DNA of 64,000 bases, taken from assembly GCA_050247155.1 (NCBI GenBank), contig JBFWUS010000022.1, positions 5,393-69,392 of the forward strand. The letters are read 5' to 3'. Position 1 is the first letter of the stretch; every line of letters starts with the position of its first letter. The notes under the pieces are model-generated. The model was not told the origin of the DNA. It saw nothing but the letters and a program-made list of their open reading frames with translations, and searched no databases. This stretch comes from Mesorhizobium_G sp050247155. GTDB taxonomy: Bacteria > Pseudomonadota > Alphaproteobacteria > Rhizobiales > Rhizobiaceae. This document shows positions 15,596-24,444 of this stretch, one piece after another. Made by a program: the position numbers and the translations under genes.

Positions 15596-15946
15596 TCAGC
15601 AGTGACTGAGAATATTGACCAGCCGGCCAAACGGGTCGCGGACGAAAAAGCGGCGCACACCCCAAGGTTCGACGGCCGGGCCGTATTCGATGCCGAAGCC
15701 CGCCGCCTGAACCTTGCCGAACACCTCATCCAGATTATCCACCTCGATTGAGATGTCCGGCACAGGCGTGCCCGATCTGCCTTCGCTGGCGAAGCTGATT
15801 TGCGCGGTCATGGCCTCGCCGCTCGCATAGGTGGCGATCCAGCCATGATCCATGACGATCTCCATGCCGAGGATATTGCCATAGAACGCCCGTGCGGCGG
15901 CGATGTCCTGCGTAGCGATGTTGGTGACAACGCGCTTCACGGTCAT
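15596..15946 (-). CDS. VOC-family (glyoxalase/bleomycin-resistance fold) protein
   Basis: A 116-residue single-domain vicinal-oxygen-chelate protein. It starts VKRVVTNIATQDIAAARAFY and ends WGVRRFFVRDPFGRLVNILS, both characteristic beta-alpha-beta units with the RDPFGRLVN terminal motif. The substrate cannot be read from sequence; such proteins include dioxygenases, glyoxalases and resistance proteins. The ATG at 15946 overlaps the stop of the next VOC gene upstream (ATGA), so the pair is translated together. The open frame extends further upstream to 16012 but only by overlapping that gene. Confidence 0.83.
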   Translation of the reverse strand: MTVKRVVTNIATQDIAAARAFYGNILGMEIVMDHGWIATYASGEAMTAQISFASEGRSGTPVPDISIEVDNLDEVFGKVQAAGFGIEYGPAVEPWGVRRFFVRDPFGRLVNILSHC

Positions 15947-16356
15947 GCCGGGTCGCCCGCTTTCGGCCAATAGTTGCCGAAACCCCAGACATTGCCTTCC
16001 GGATCGGCACACATGAATTCGCGGCTGCCATAGTGCCGGTCGGTTGGCGGTTCGAGGATTTTGGCGCCGGCTGCCTTGGCACGTTCATAGAGCGCGTCGC
16101 AATCGTCCACCGCGACGTAGACGCCTTTGCCGCCTTGTGTGCCGGGTTCGCCGATGATGGCGCCGTAGTCGTCATCCTGCACGGAACCCAGCATGATCAT
16201 GGAAGAGCCGAGGGCGAGTTCTGCGTGGCCGACCTTGCCGTCCTCCGCATATTTGACGCGTACGGTGAAACCGAAAGCTTCCTGCAGCCAGTCGATCATT
16301 TTGACCGCATCGCGATAACGGAAGGTCGGATAGATGCGCGGGGCTTCACTTGTCAT
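15943..16356 (-). CDS. VOC-family protein (PhnB/glyoxalase-like)
   Basis: A 137-residue VOC-fold protein. The start RIYPTFRYRDAVKMIDWLQE, then AFGFT, and the repeat SREFMCADPEGNVWGFGNYW match the PhnB-like glyoxalase subgroup, in which the metal-binding residues are often incomplete. It begins 67 bp after the AraC-type regulator gene and is translationally coupled to the second VOC gene downstream. Two VOC proteins with an AraC regulator suggest a small regulated module, perhaps for detoxification; the substrate is unknown. Confidence 0.83.
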   Translation of the reverse strand: MTSEAPRIYPTFRYRDAVKMIDWLQEAFGFTVRVKYAEDGKVGHAELALGSSMIMLGSVQDDDYGAIIGEPGTQGGKGVYVAVDDCDALYERAKAAGAKILEPPTDRHYGSREFMCADPEGNVWGFGNYWPKAGDPA

Positions 16357-16423
16357 GGCAACATTCCTTCTTTGTGTCGCCGCAGGTCTCGCACGCCGTC
16401 GCCGGTGGGGTCTTGAAGAAATG

Positions 16424-17233
16424 TTACGCGGCCTGATGCCAGGCGGTAGGCGACGCGCCGGCAAGTTCGGCGAACTCGCGCACTAAGTGGGGTTGGTCGG
16501 CATAACCGCAAGCAGCGGCGATATCGGCCCAGTCGGGCTCGGACACGCTTTCAGCCATCGAACGGGCCGCATTGAAACGGACGATGCGAGCGATTGCCTT
16601 CGGCGGCAGGCCGAGCTCCTCGCGGAACCGTTCGACCAGCCGCCGCCGGCTCCACTCGAGCTTGTCCGCGATCGTGCCGATACGGATTTGCCCGCCGCTG
16701 CGCATCAAGGCAGACACAGCCCAAGTGATCGCGGGGTCTATTGCGTCGGCTCGCGCAAGCCGTGCGGCGACGAACCGCTCGACCAGATCAAGCCGGGCGT
16801 CCCAGGAATTCAGTTCGGCGAGGCGCATCGCGATCTCATCGATCTCCGGATCACTCAGATCGTCCAGAGGAACCATGCAATTCGCCAGGTCGTTCATCGG
16901 ACGCGCGAAAAACAGCCGGCCGCCGACCGGGGTGAAATTCACCTGGATGCATTGCGCGTCGCCGTCGGAATCCATGACAACAGGACCGGCGAACAGGCCG
17001 GCGGCAAAGCTGCCATAGCGGTCGTTCTGGTTGGGAGAGCGCCCTAGGCCGATGCGATAGGAACTGCCGAAATTGATGATCAAGGGCACATCGAGAGACG
17101 CGGTTTCGACGACGCCTTGCAGTGCATCGCCGCGTTCCTCGTAGCCATAGATTCCGGTAATGAGCCCCAACAGCGCCGCAGCCGGTGCACGGCGGCGGTA
17201 ACGCGGTTCGCTCTGGTCGGACAGGCTGCCCAT
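16424..17233 (-). CDS. AraC-family transcriptional regulator
   Basis: A 269-residue regulator. The C-terminal third carries the two-helix-turn-helix AraC/XylS domain (IGTIADKLEWSRRRLVERFR and WADIAAACGYADQPHLVREF, about residues 185-260), ending AGASPTAWHQ. The N-terminal portion (GYEERGDALQGVVETASLDV, then PLIINFG) is of the type found in regulators with an uncharacterised cupin-like sensing domain. It is the first gene of a leftward group with the two VOC genes and probably controls them. The start ATG 17233 faces the upstream TauE/SafE gene, also leftward, 60 bp away. Confidence 0.87.
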   Translation of the reverse strand: MGSLSDQSEPRYRRRAPAAALLGLITGIYGYEERGDALQGVVETASLDVPLIINFGSSYRIGLGRSPNQNDRYGSFAAGLFAGPVVMDSDGDAQCIQVNFTPVGGRLFFARPMNDLANCMVPLDDLSDPEIDEIAMRLAELNSWDARLDLVERFVAARLARADAIDPAITWAVSALMRSGGQIRIGTIADKLEWSRRRLVERFREELGLPPKAIARIVRFNAARSMAESVSEPDWADIAAACGYADQPHLVREFAELAGASPTAWHQAA

Positions 17234-17292
17234 AGGGTGATCTTAGGGCATAGGACGTCCTGGTAGAAGAGCCAGCGCCGCCCCCGACAAAA

Positions 17293-18078
17293 CTACAGCC
17301 CGATATAGGTCCGCAGCGGATTGGTCGGATCGAGCATCAAGCGGATGGCGAGCGCCACGCAGGCCAGCACCAGCAACGGTTTGATCAGCTTGGCGCCGAC
17401 GCGCATGGCAAGGCTCGCCCCGACCCGCGCGCCAAGAAACTGCGTGACGCCCATCAAGAGGCCGACCTTCCAGACGACTGCGCCAGCCAGCACGAAGATG
17501 ACAAAGCTGCCGATGTTGGAGCCGAAATTAAGCAGCTTGGTGTGCGCCGTTGCCTTCAGCACGCCGTAGCCAAGCAGCGAGACGAAAGCGAGCATGAAGA
17601 ACGAGCCCGTGCCCGGCCCGAACAGCCCGTCATACAGGCCGATCGCCGGCACCAGCGTGAAACCGAACAGCGCCGGCGACATGCACTGCGCCCGGTCCAC
17701 GTCATCCGTGTTCGGCTTGAAAGCGAAGTAGAGCGCGATCGCCACCAGCAGGACGGGCAGCATCGCCCGCATCCATTCGCCCGGCACGATGGTAGCGAGC
17801 AGCGCGCCGAACCCGCCGCCGACGGCGGACAACGCCGCGCTGGGCAACTGCGCCTTGAGATCGACATGTCCCTTTGAGGCATAGGCGATCGTCGCCGAGC
17901 CGCTGCCGAACATGCCGCCGAGCTTGTTGGTGCCGAGCGCATCGATCGGCGACAGGCCGGCGAGCAGCAGCGCAGGCACGGTGATTAGGCCGCCGCCGCC
18001 GGCAATCGAATCGATGAATCCTGCCGCGAAGGATGCGACCATCAGCAAAAGCACGGTGTCGGTGGCGAGTTCGAACAT
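17293..18078 (-). CDS. TauE/SafE (TSUP) family permease
   Basis: A 261-residue membrane protein with about eight helices of the TSUP family, which export or import small organosulfur or sulfite-type anions. Diagnostic segments are ASFAAGFIDSIAGGGGLITV near the N-terminus and the second repeat GLYDGLFGPGTGSFFMLAFV. The chosen start, ATG 18078 (MFELATD), places the first helix directly after it; an upstream in-phase Met at 18141 would add 21 residues without homology. No sulfur-metabolism genes lie nearby, so the substrate is open. Confidence 0.87.
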   Translation of the reverse strand: MFELATDTVLLLMVASFAAGFIDSIAGGGGLITVPALLLAGLSPIDALGTNKLGGMFGSGSATIAYASKGHVDLKAQLPSAALSAVGGGFGALLATIVPGEWMRAMLPVLLVAIALYFAFKPNTDDVDRAQCMSPALFGFTLVPAIGLYDGLFGPGTGSFFMLAFVSLLGYGVLKATAHTKLLNFGSNIGSFVIFVLAGAVVWKVGLLMGVTQFLGARVGASLAMRVGAKLIKPLLVLACVALAIRLMLDPTNPLRTYIGL

Positions 18079-18189
18079 TGTTGCGGTGGGGATACAGATT
18101 GGAGGCGCGGTGCTTGCACCACACGCTACCCGATTGCGCAAGCCGCAAATCGCGCTAGTTTCCAGGCCATTATGGGAGAAACACGCAAC

Positions 18190-18618
18190 ATGGCTGTGGG
18201 ATTGCTGGCTCAGATCCGGTCGATCTTCGAGGGCGACCCGGGCATCCGCAAGGTTGCCGACGATCCGGTGCTGTCAGCCGAACTGCTGTTGCTCTTCCGC
18301 ATGATCCTCGCCGACGGCGTGGTGAAGGAAGAGGAGATGGAGGTGTTTCGCCGCATCTGCGGCGAAGCCTTCGACATTCCGGAAGAGAGCATCGACGGCG
18401 TCATCGAGTATCTGAACGATTTTGGCTACGAAACCAATGGCGGTCAGGCGGTCGCCATGTTCCAGGAAATGGACGAGGAGCGCCGGCGCGAGTTGGCCCG
18501 CCATATGGCCGAGATCGCGAAGGCCGATTCGCAATTGGCAGAGAACGAAGTCCGCCTCCTGCGCCGCACGCTGGATATGCTGGGCATCAGCCCGGTCGAC
18601 GTCGTCAGGCCGACCTAA
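18190..18618 (+). CDS. TerB-family (tellurite-resistance/DjlA-type) protein
   Basis: A 142-residue all-helical protein of the TerB superfamily. The pattern LLLLFRMILADGVVKEEEME, then IPEESIDGVIEYLND and ADSQLAENEVRLLRRTLDML, repeats the acidic metal-binding-like helices of TerB. Function in tellurite resistance is not implied; many solitary members have unknown roles. The ATG at 18190 has GGGAG 11 bases upstream; ATG 18172 is an alternative that would absorb that site. Its stop overlaps the convergent hutC end by four bases. Confidence 0.78.
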   Translation: MAVGLLAQIRSIFEGDPGIRKVADDPVLSAELLLLFRMILADGVVKEEEMEVFRRICGEAFDIPEESIDGVIEYLNDFGYETNGGQAVAMFQEMDEERRRELARHMAEIAKADSQLAENEVRLLRRTLDMLGISPVDVVRPT

Positions 18619-19370
18619 CCGCCTTCGGTCGGCGAAAACCGCGCCACCAGAGAGTGGCTTTCGGCGGCATAGATAAAACGAGCATAGGTAACAGGGCGGT
18701 CGGCGCTCCAGGTGCGGCGCTCGATCACCAGACACGGAGCTGCATCATCAATGTCGAGCGCCGCCGCGCTCTCCGGGTCGGCGGCCGCCGCGCTGATGCG
18801 ATGTTCGGCCGAACTCCACGGAACCCGGCCGATGAGCCATGGGCCGGGCGCGATCTCGATAAAAGCTTCCGCAGCCGCTTCCGGTACCGCATCGAGGCTG
18901 ATCAGGCGCTCCTCGATGCAGAACGGCCGCTCATTGGCGAGATGCATGCACCGGAGTTCCAGAATGCGCTTCGGTCGCACAGGGCCAAGCAACTCGATGT
19001 CGGTTCCCGTGCTCTGCCGGTCTTTTCGCACCGTCAGCATATAGCGGTAAGGCAGGGAAAGCGCTTCGACCTCGGTACGGATGTCGTGGATTTCGAGGAT
19101 CGCTGCCTGGCTGCGTGGCCGCCGCACAAAACTGCCGGAGCGCCGCCGGCGCTCGATCAGCCCGGATTTGGCGAGTTGCGACATCGCCTTGTTCACGGTC
19201 ATGCGCGAGCAGCCATATTGCTGCGTCAGCTCATGCTCGAACGGAATGCGATAGCCGGGCGGCCATTCGCCGGACACGATCTTCGCGCGGATGTCATTGA
19301 GGATGCGCTGGTGGAGCGAGGTGTGTTCCTCCTCGCCGCGCACACCTTCAAGGGAATCGAGACTGACCAT
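18615..19370 (-). CDS. hutC: Histidine-utilisation repressor (GntR/HutC family)
   Basis: A 251-residue GntR-type repressor with an N-terminal winged helix (LHQRILNDIRAKIVSGEWPP, then QYGCSRMTVNKAMSQL, about residues 18-80) and a C-terminal UTRA effector domain (about 100-245) that in HutC binds urocanate. Relieved repression would induce the flanking hut genes. It lies 23 bp downstream of hutF and is transcribed with it, so the repressor controls its own synthesis from the operator at 20798. The start chosen is ATG 19370; the open frame continues upstream into hutF without support. Confidence 0.93.
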   Translation of the reverse strand: MVSLDSLEGVRGEEEHTSLHQRILNDIRAKIVSGEWPPGYRIPFEHELTQQYGCSRMTVNKAMSQLAKSGLIERRRRSGSFVRRPRSQAAILEIHDIRTEVEALSLPYRYMLTVRKDRQSTGTDIELLGPVRPKRILELRCMHLANERPFCIEERLISLDAVPEAAAEAFIEIAPGPWLIGRVPWSSAEHRISAAAADPESAAALDIDDAAPCLVIERRTWSADRPVTYARFIYAAESHSLVARFSPTEGG

Positions 19371-19393
19371 CGCTGCCACAGCCCTCTTTAGGC

Positions 19394-20749
19394 TCAAGCG
19401 CTGGAAAGTTCCATCATTGCCTTCGAGAAGCCTTTTGCGACCCGGTCGCGCGCTGTGTGGCGGCCCCGCTCGACCACTTTCCTGCCGCCGACCCAGACGC
19501 AATCGACGCCCGTGCCGCTGGCGAATATCCAGGCATCGAGAATTGCATCCCCCGCTTTGCCGATCAGAGAAGGCGACGCTGCGTCAAGCGATACAAAATC
19601 GGCCGCAGCGCCTTTCGCCAGTCCGGCGGCGGTGACGCCGAGCGCCTGATTGCCGCCGTAGACAGCCCGGTCGAACAGATTGCGGCCGTTCGATTGCCCC
19701 GGCGCGGCAAGCACATTGCGTCCGCGGTGAAAGAGCCGCTGCGAATATTCGAGCTGGCGTAATTCGTCGGCGAGGCCGATCAGCACGTTGGAATCCGAAC
19801 CGACACCGAAAGCGCCTCCGTGCTCGATGAAGAGTGGTGCGTTGAATGTGCCATCGCCCAGATTGGCCTCGGTGATAGGGCAGAGCCCGGCAACCGCGCC
19901 GCTTTTGGCCATGCCGGTTGTCTCGGCGTCCGTCATGTGGGTTGCATGGATCAGGCACCAGTGCTCGTTGACCGGCTGATTGGCCAGCAGCCATTCGACC
20001 GGCCGTGTACCGGACCAGGCGATGCAGTCCTCGACCTCTTTCACCTGTTCGGCGATATGGATGTGCACCGGACCGCCGGCAGCCAGCGGCACGACGGCTG
20101 TCAGTTCATCCGGCGTGGCGGCTCGCAGACTATGCGGCGCCACGCCGACGATACCACGGTTCAATCCGCTGACCGCTTCTTGCGCTTTCTCCAGAAGTTT
20201 TCCGAACCGGTCCACATCATTGATGAATCGCCGCTGGCCGTCGTTAGGCACCGCACCGCCAAAGCCGGAGTGCGCATAAAACACCGGCAGCAAGGTCAAC
20301 GCGATGCCGGTTTGCGACGATGCGGCCGCAATGCGCTCCGCCATTTCGGCGAGGTTGGCATAGGGGCTGCCGTCCTTGTCGTGATGCAAGTAGTGGAACT
20401 CGCCAACGCGCGTGAACCCGGCCTCTAGCATCTCGACATAAAGCTGCGCGGCGACCGCCTCGACCTGCTCGGGAGTCATCGACAGTGCAAACCGGTACAT
20501 CACCTCGCGCCACGACCAAAAGGAGTCTGCGCCCGGGCCGCGCGTTTCAGCCAGACCCGCCATGCCGCGCTGGAAGGCATGGCTGTGCAGATTTGGCATG
20601 CCGGGAGCAATGATGGCGTGGCGTTCATCGTCAGGCTGCGGCTGACGATCTTTCTGGATGGCGACGATACGGCCATCCTCGATTTCCAGCCGGACATTCC
20701 CGGCCCATCCGTTGAACAGCAGCGCCTGTTCGGCGAAGATCGTGGTCAA
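19394..20749 (-). CDS. hutF: Formimidoylglutamate deiminase
   Basis: A 451-residue amidohydrolase converting N-formimino-L-glutamate to N-formyl-L-glutamate and ammonia, the first step of the five-enzyme histidine route used with HutG. The metal site begins with LHSHAFQRGMAGL, then IHIAEQ, with the C-terminal VGSDSNVLIGL supplying the Asp. The start is TTG at 20749 (LTTIFAEQALL), placed 5 bases after GGAGG; an overlapping ATG there is out of frame, and the open frame to 20860 would run through the operator. It diverges from hutI across an 89-bp gap. Confidence 0.94.
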   Translation of the reverse strand: MTTIFAEQALLFNGWAGNVRLEIEDGRIVAIQKDRQPQPDDERHAIIAPGMPNLHSHAFQRGMAGLAETRGPGADSFWSWREVMYRFALSMTPEQVEAVAAQLYVEMLEAGFTRVGEFHYLHHDKDGSPYANLAEMAERIAAASSQTGIALTLLPVFYAHSGFGGAVPNDGQRRFINDVDRFGKLLEKAQEAVSGLNRGIVGVAPHSLRAATPDELTAVVPLAAGGPVHIHIAEQVKEVEDCIAWSGTRPVEWLLANQPVNEHWCLIHATHMTDAETTGMAKSGAVAGLCPITEANLGDGTFNAPLFIEHGGAFGVGSDSNVLIGLADELRQLEYSQRLFHRGRNVLAAPGQSNGRNLFDRAVYGGNQALGVTAAGLAKGAAADFVSLDAASPSLIGKAGDAILDAWIFASGTGVDCVWVGGRKVVERGRHTARDRVAKGFSKAMMELSSA

Positions 20750-20797
20750 GCATACCTCCAGGAATTTTCCAACATTGGCTCTTGCGTTCTCGATTAA

Positions 20798-20811
20798 TAT
20801 GTATATACATA
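20798..20811. promoter_or_regulatory. Probable HutC operator
   Basis: TATGTATATACATA is a perfect 14-bp palindrome in the short gap between hutF and hutI, the only A/T-rich patch of the locus. Its TGTATATACA core matches the HutC-type binding motif as recalled from GntR/HutC regulon studies. Lying 49 bp from the hutF start and 28 bp from the hutI start, it can control both divergent transcripts. Confidence 0.75.
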
Positions 20812-20838
20812 ATAGCACATCAAGGGAAGAGGCATTCG

Positions 20839-22074
20839 ATGGCTGAAGCCAGCAAAGCACAAGCAGGGGGCGCGCGCATCTGGCGCAATGCGCGGCTTGC
20901 GACGCTTGCCACAGGCTTGCCGGGGCTCGGCGTCATCGAGAATGGCGCGATCGCCGTGCATGGCCAGCGCATCGTCTTTGCCGGCGTGGAAACGGAATTG
21001 CCGGGCGCCTTGAAATCCGGCGCTGAAATTATCGATTGTGAAGGCCGCTGGATCACGCCCGGCCTCGTCGACTGCCACACGCACCTTGTCTACGCCGGCA
21101 ATCGCGCCAACGAGTTCGAAATGCGGCTGGCCGGCGCGACCTATGAAGAAGTGGCGCGGGCAGGGGGCGGCATCGTCTCGTCCGTCAAGTCCTTGCGCGC
21201 CGCATCCGAAGGGCAACTGGTCAAGGAAAGCATCCCGCGACTGGACGCGTTGATGGCCGAGGGGACGACGACGGTCGAAATCAAATCCGGCTACGGACTC
21301 GACACCGAGAACGAAACCAAGGCGTTGCGCGTGGCACGGACGCTCGGCGAAAACAGACCGATCACGATCAAGACGACCTGTCTGGCCGCCCACGCACTGC
21401 CGCCGGAAGCGAGCGGCGACAAGGGCGCCTATATTTCAAAGGTTTGCGACGAGATTCTTCCAGCGGTGGCGAAAGCTGGCCTTGCCGACGCGATCGACGG
21501 ATTTTGCGAAGGCATTGCCTTCTCACCGGAACAGATCGCCCGCGTCTTCGACAAGGCGAAGGAACTCGGCCTGCCGGTCAAGCTGCATGCCGACCAGCTT
21601 TCCAATCTTCATGGCGCGGCTCTCGCCGCCCGCTATGGCGCGCTGTCTGCCGACCATGTCGAGTACACCGACGAAGACGGCGCCGCCGCGATGGCGAAGG
21701 CAGGCACGGTCGCCGTGCTGTTGCCGGGCGCCTTTTACTTCATCCGCGAAACCAAGAAGCCGCCGGTCGATCTTTTCCGCAAGCAGGGCACGAAGATGGC
21801 TTTGGCGACGGACAGCAATCCCGGCACCTCGCCGCTGACTTCGCTGCTGCTGACCATGAACATGGGCGCGACCCTGTTCGGCATGACGGTGGAGGAATGC
21901 ATCGCCGGCGTGACGCGCGAAGGCGCGCGGGCGCTGGGTTTGCAGCACGACATCGGAACACTTGAGGCCGGCAAGTTCGCCGATCTCGCAATTTGGGACA
22001 TCGAGCGGCCTGCGGAGCTTGTCTATCGCATCGGCTTCAACCCACTGCACGCTCGTATTTGGAGAGGACAATGA
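20839..22074 (+). CDS. hutI: Imidazolonepropionase
   Basis: A 411-residue amidohydrolase opening imidazolone-5-propionate to formiminoglutamate, the third step of histidine breakdown. The metal-binding motif is DCHTHLVYAGNRANEF (about residues 78-93), followed by IKSGYGLD and the later HADQL and ATDSNPGTSPL segments, all diagnostic. The ATG at 20839 has GGGAAGAGG upstream. Its stop overlaps the hutH start in an ATGA. The order hutI-hutH-hutG-hutU is one operon. Confidence 0.96.
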   Translation: MAEASKAQAGGARIWRNARLATLATGLPGLGVIENGAIAVHGQRIVFAGVETELPGALKSGAEIIDCEGRWITPGLVDCHTHLVYAGNRANEFEMRLAGATYEEVARAGGGIVSSVKSLRAASEGQLVKESIPRLDALMAEGTTTVEIKSGYGLDTENETKALRVARTLGENRPITIKTTCLAAHALPPEASGDKGAYISKVCDEILPAVAKAGLADAIDGFCEGIAFSPEQIARVFDKAKELGLPVKLHADQLSNLHGAALAARYGALSADHVEYTDEDGAAAMAKAGTVAVLLPGAFYFIRETKKPPVDLFRKQGTKMALATDSNPGTSPLTSLLLTMNMGATLFGMTVEECIAGVTREGARALGLQHDIGTLEAGKFADLAIWDIERPAELVYRIGFNPLHARIWRGQ

Positions 22075-23615
22075 ACGAGATCGTTCTGAACCCCGGTAAC
22101 GCAATGCTGGCCGACTGGCGCGCCATCTATCGCGGCGCGGTGCCGAAGCTTGACCCATCCAGCCAGGCCAAGATCAAGGCCAGCGCCGAGACGGTGGCAA
22201 AGATCGTCGCCAAGGGCGACCCGGTCTATGGCATCAACACCGGCTTCGGAAAGCTGGCCAGCGTGCGTATTCCAGCCGCCGACCTCGAAACGCTCCAGCG
22301 CAACATCGTGCTTTCCCATGCGGCCGGCGTCGGCGAGCCTATGCCCGTCGCGGTGGTGCGCCTTATGATGGCGCTCAAAATGGCGAGCCTGGCGCAAGGC
22401 GCGTCCGGTGTACGGCCCGAAACCATTGCGTTGCTGGGAGCGATGCTTGCCAATGACGTCATCCCGGTCGTGCCGTGTCAGGGTTCGGTCGGCGCGTCGG
22501 GGGACCTCGCGCCACTATCGCATATGGCGGCAGCGATGATTGGCGTTGGCGAGTGCTTTACGCCGCATGGCCGGGTTCCTGCGAAGGTCGCCTTCGTCTC
22601 GCATGGGCTCAATCCAGCGACGCTGGGCCCCAAGGAGGGTCTGGCGCTGCTCAACGGCACGCAGTTTTCGACAGCCTACGCGCTGGCTGGCCTGTTCGAG
22701 GCCGAAACGCTTTTCCAATCCGCTTTGGTCGTAGGCGCGCTATCGACCGACGCGGCGCGCGGGTCCGACGCCCCCTTCGACCCGCGCATCCATATTCTGC
22801 GCAAGCATCGCACCCAGATGGAGACGGCCGAGACGCTGCGCAATCTGATGGCCGGCAGCGCCATTCGCGCCTCGCATCTGGTCGGCGACGAGCGCGTTCA
22901 GGATCCGTACTGCCTGCGTTGCCAGCCGCAAGTGATGGGCGCCGCCCTCGACGTGCTGCGCAAGGCCGCCGACACGCTGGAGACCGAAGCCAACGGCGTC
23001 ACCGACAATCCGTTGATCTTCACGGAGGACGGTACGGCGCTGTCGGGCGGCAATTTCCACGCCGAGCCTGTCGCCTTCGCCGCCGATATGATTGCTCTGG
23101 CTGTCTGCGAGATCGGCTCACTGTCGGAACGGCGCGTCGCCATGCTGGTCGATCCAGCTTTGTCCGGCATGCCGGCCTTCCTGACGCCGAAGCCGGGTCT
23201 CAATTCGGGTTTCATGATCCCGCAGGTCACTGCGGCCGCTCTCGTGTCGGAGAACAAGCAGCGCGCCTATCCGGCCAGCGTCGACTCCATACCGACCTCA
23301 GCCAACCAGGAAGACCATGTCTCGATGGCCGCGCACGGGGCGCGCCGGCTGCTGCCGATGGTGGAGAACGCCAGCGGCGTGATCGGCATCGAGCTTTTGG
23401 CCGCCGCGCAAGGGTGCGACTTCCATGCGCCGCTGAAATCAAGCGCAGCGCTGGAAGCTGTCCGTGCTCTGGTGCGCGGCGAGGTTCCGTATCTCGACGA
23501 CGACCGCCATTTCCATCCAGACATGGAAAAGGCGATTGCTATGGTCAGGGACGGCCGGTTGGTGAAGGCGGCAGGTGGAGTGACGCTTCCGGCGGTGACT
23601 GGCGAACCGTCATGA
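22071..23615 (+). CDS. hutH: Histidine ammonia-lyase
   Basis: A 514-residue enzyme eliminating ammonia from histidine to give urocanate. The Ala142-Ser143-Gly144 triad that cyclises to the MIO electrophile lies in GSVGASGDLAPLSHMA, at exactly the residue numbers known for Pseudomonas HutH. YGINTGFGKLA (near 53-63) and the C-terminal QEDHVSMAAHGARR complete the active site. The start at 22071 overlaps hutI and the stop overlaps hutG, both as ATGA, so the three genes are tightly coupled. Confidence 0.97.
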   Translation: MNEIVLNPGNAMLADWRAIYRGAVPKLDPSSQAKIKASAETVAKIVAKGDPVYGINTGFGKLASVRIPAADLETLQRNIVLSHAAGVGEPMPVAVVRLMMALKMASLAQGASGVRPETIALLGAMLANDVIPVVPCQGSVGASGDLAPLSHMAAAMIGVGECFTPHGRVPAKVAFVSHGLNPATLGPKEGLALLNGTQFSTAYALAGLFEAETLFQSALVVGALSTDAARGSDAPFDPRIHILRKHRTQMETAETLRNLMAGSAIRASHLVGDERVQDPYCLRCQPQVMGAALDVLRKAADTLETEANGVTDNPLIFTEDGTALSGGNFHAEPVAFAADMIALAVCEIGSLSERRVAMLVDPALSGMPAFLTPKPGLNSGFMIPQVTAAALVSENKQRAYPASVDSIPTSANQEDHVSMAAHGARRLLPMVENASGVIGIELLAAAQGCDFHAPLKSSAALEAVRALVRGEVPYLDDDRHFHPDMEKAIAMVRDGRLVKAAGGVTLPAVTGEPS

Positions 23616-24433
23616 CCCCCACTTGGCTCACCGTCACGCGCGGCGAGGCGCCGCTGCTGATTTCGTTGCCGCATACCGGCACCGACCTCGCACATCTTGA
23701 GGAACAGGTCGTGTCGCCGTGGATTGCGCGGCGCGACTGCGACTGGTGGATCGACAAGCTCTACGGTTTCGCGACAGAACTCGGCGCGACGGTCGTCCAT
23801 ACCGCAATTTCGCGGACGGTCATCGACGTCAATCGTGACCCATCCGGCGTATCGCTCTATCCGGGTCAGGCGACGACGACGTTATGCCCGGTCGACACGT
23901 TTGACGGCGATCCGCTCTACAAGAATGGCGAAGCGCCGGACGAACACGAGATCGCCAGCCGGCGTGTCCGTTATTTCGAGCCGTACCACGAGGCTTTGAC
24001 GGCCCAGCTTGCCCGCCTGCGCGATCGGCATTCGCATGTCGTGATCTATGACTGCCATTCGATCCGCTCGATCCTGCCGCGTCTGTTCGAGGGCGAATTG
24101 CCGGAAATGAATCTCGGCACCAATGACGGCAAGAGCTGCGATCACGAGCTTCAGGCGCGGGTTGCCGGCCTGATGGAAAAGTCGGGCCGAAGCTTCGTCG
24201 TCAACGGTCGCTTCAAGGGCGGCTGGATCACGCGCCATCATGGTCGCTCCGCCGAAGGCGTGCACGCGCTCCAAATGGAACTGGCCTGCCGCAGCTACAT
24301 GCGTGAGCCGGCCGGTAAGTCGACACCGGAGAATTGGCCGACGCCTTACGATCCGGACTATGCCGCGCCGATCCAGGCGCAATTGCGAGACATTCTGACA
24401 ACGGCCCGCGATTGGGCCACTAACAAACAATAG
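23612..24433 (+). CDS. hutG: N-formylglutamate deformylase
   Basis: A 273-residue amidohydrolase releasing formate and glutamate from N-formylglutamate, the last step of the HutF route. The family pattern includes LLISLPHTGTDL near the N-terminus, VIDVNRDPSGVSLYPGQATT and VIYDCHSIRSILPRLF, and it ends with a RFKGGWITRHHG segment and an ELACRSYM helix. It starts in the hutH stop codon (ATGA) and ends 11 bp before the hutU ATG. Its presence with HutF confirms the five-step rather than the formamide-releasing pathway. Confidence 0.95.
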   Translation: MTPTWLTVTRGEAPLLISLPHTGTDLAHLEEQVVSPWIARRDCDWWIDKLYGFATELGATVVHTAISRTVIDVNRDPSGVSLYPGQATTTLCPVDTFDGDPLYKNGEAPDEHEIASRRVRYFEPYHEALTAQLARLRDRHSHVVIYDCHSIRSILPRLFEGELPEMNLGTNDGKSCDHELQARVAGLMEKSGRSFVVNGRFKGGWITRHHGRSAEGVHALQMELACRSYMREPAGKSTPENWPTPYDPDYAAPIQAQLRDILTTARDWATNKQ

Positions 24434-24444
24434 CGGAGGATTTG

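Noticed and set aside
15590..15612. Hairpin CTCAG-CAGTGA-CTGAG at the cobQ/VOC junction as a terminator
   Set aside because: The stem is only 5 bp and no T-run follows on either strand.
22475..24433. A 652-codon open frame covering hutH and hutG in another phase
   Set aside because: Its translation is arginine/glycine-rich without domains for most of its length, because it is the +1 shadow of hutH; only its end, in the true phase, is hutG.
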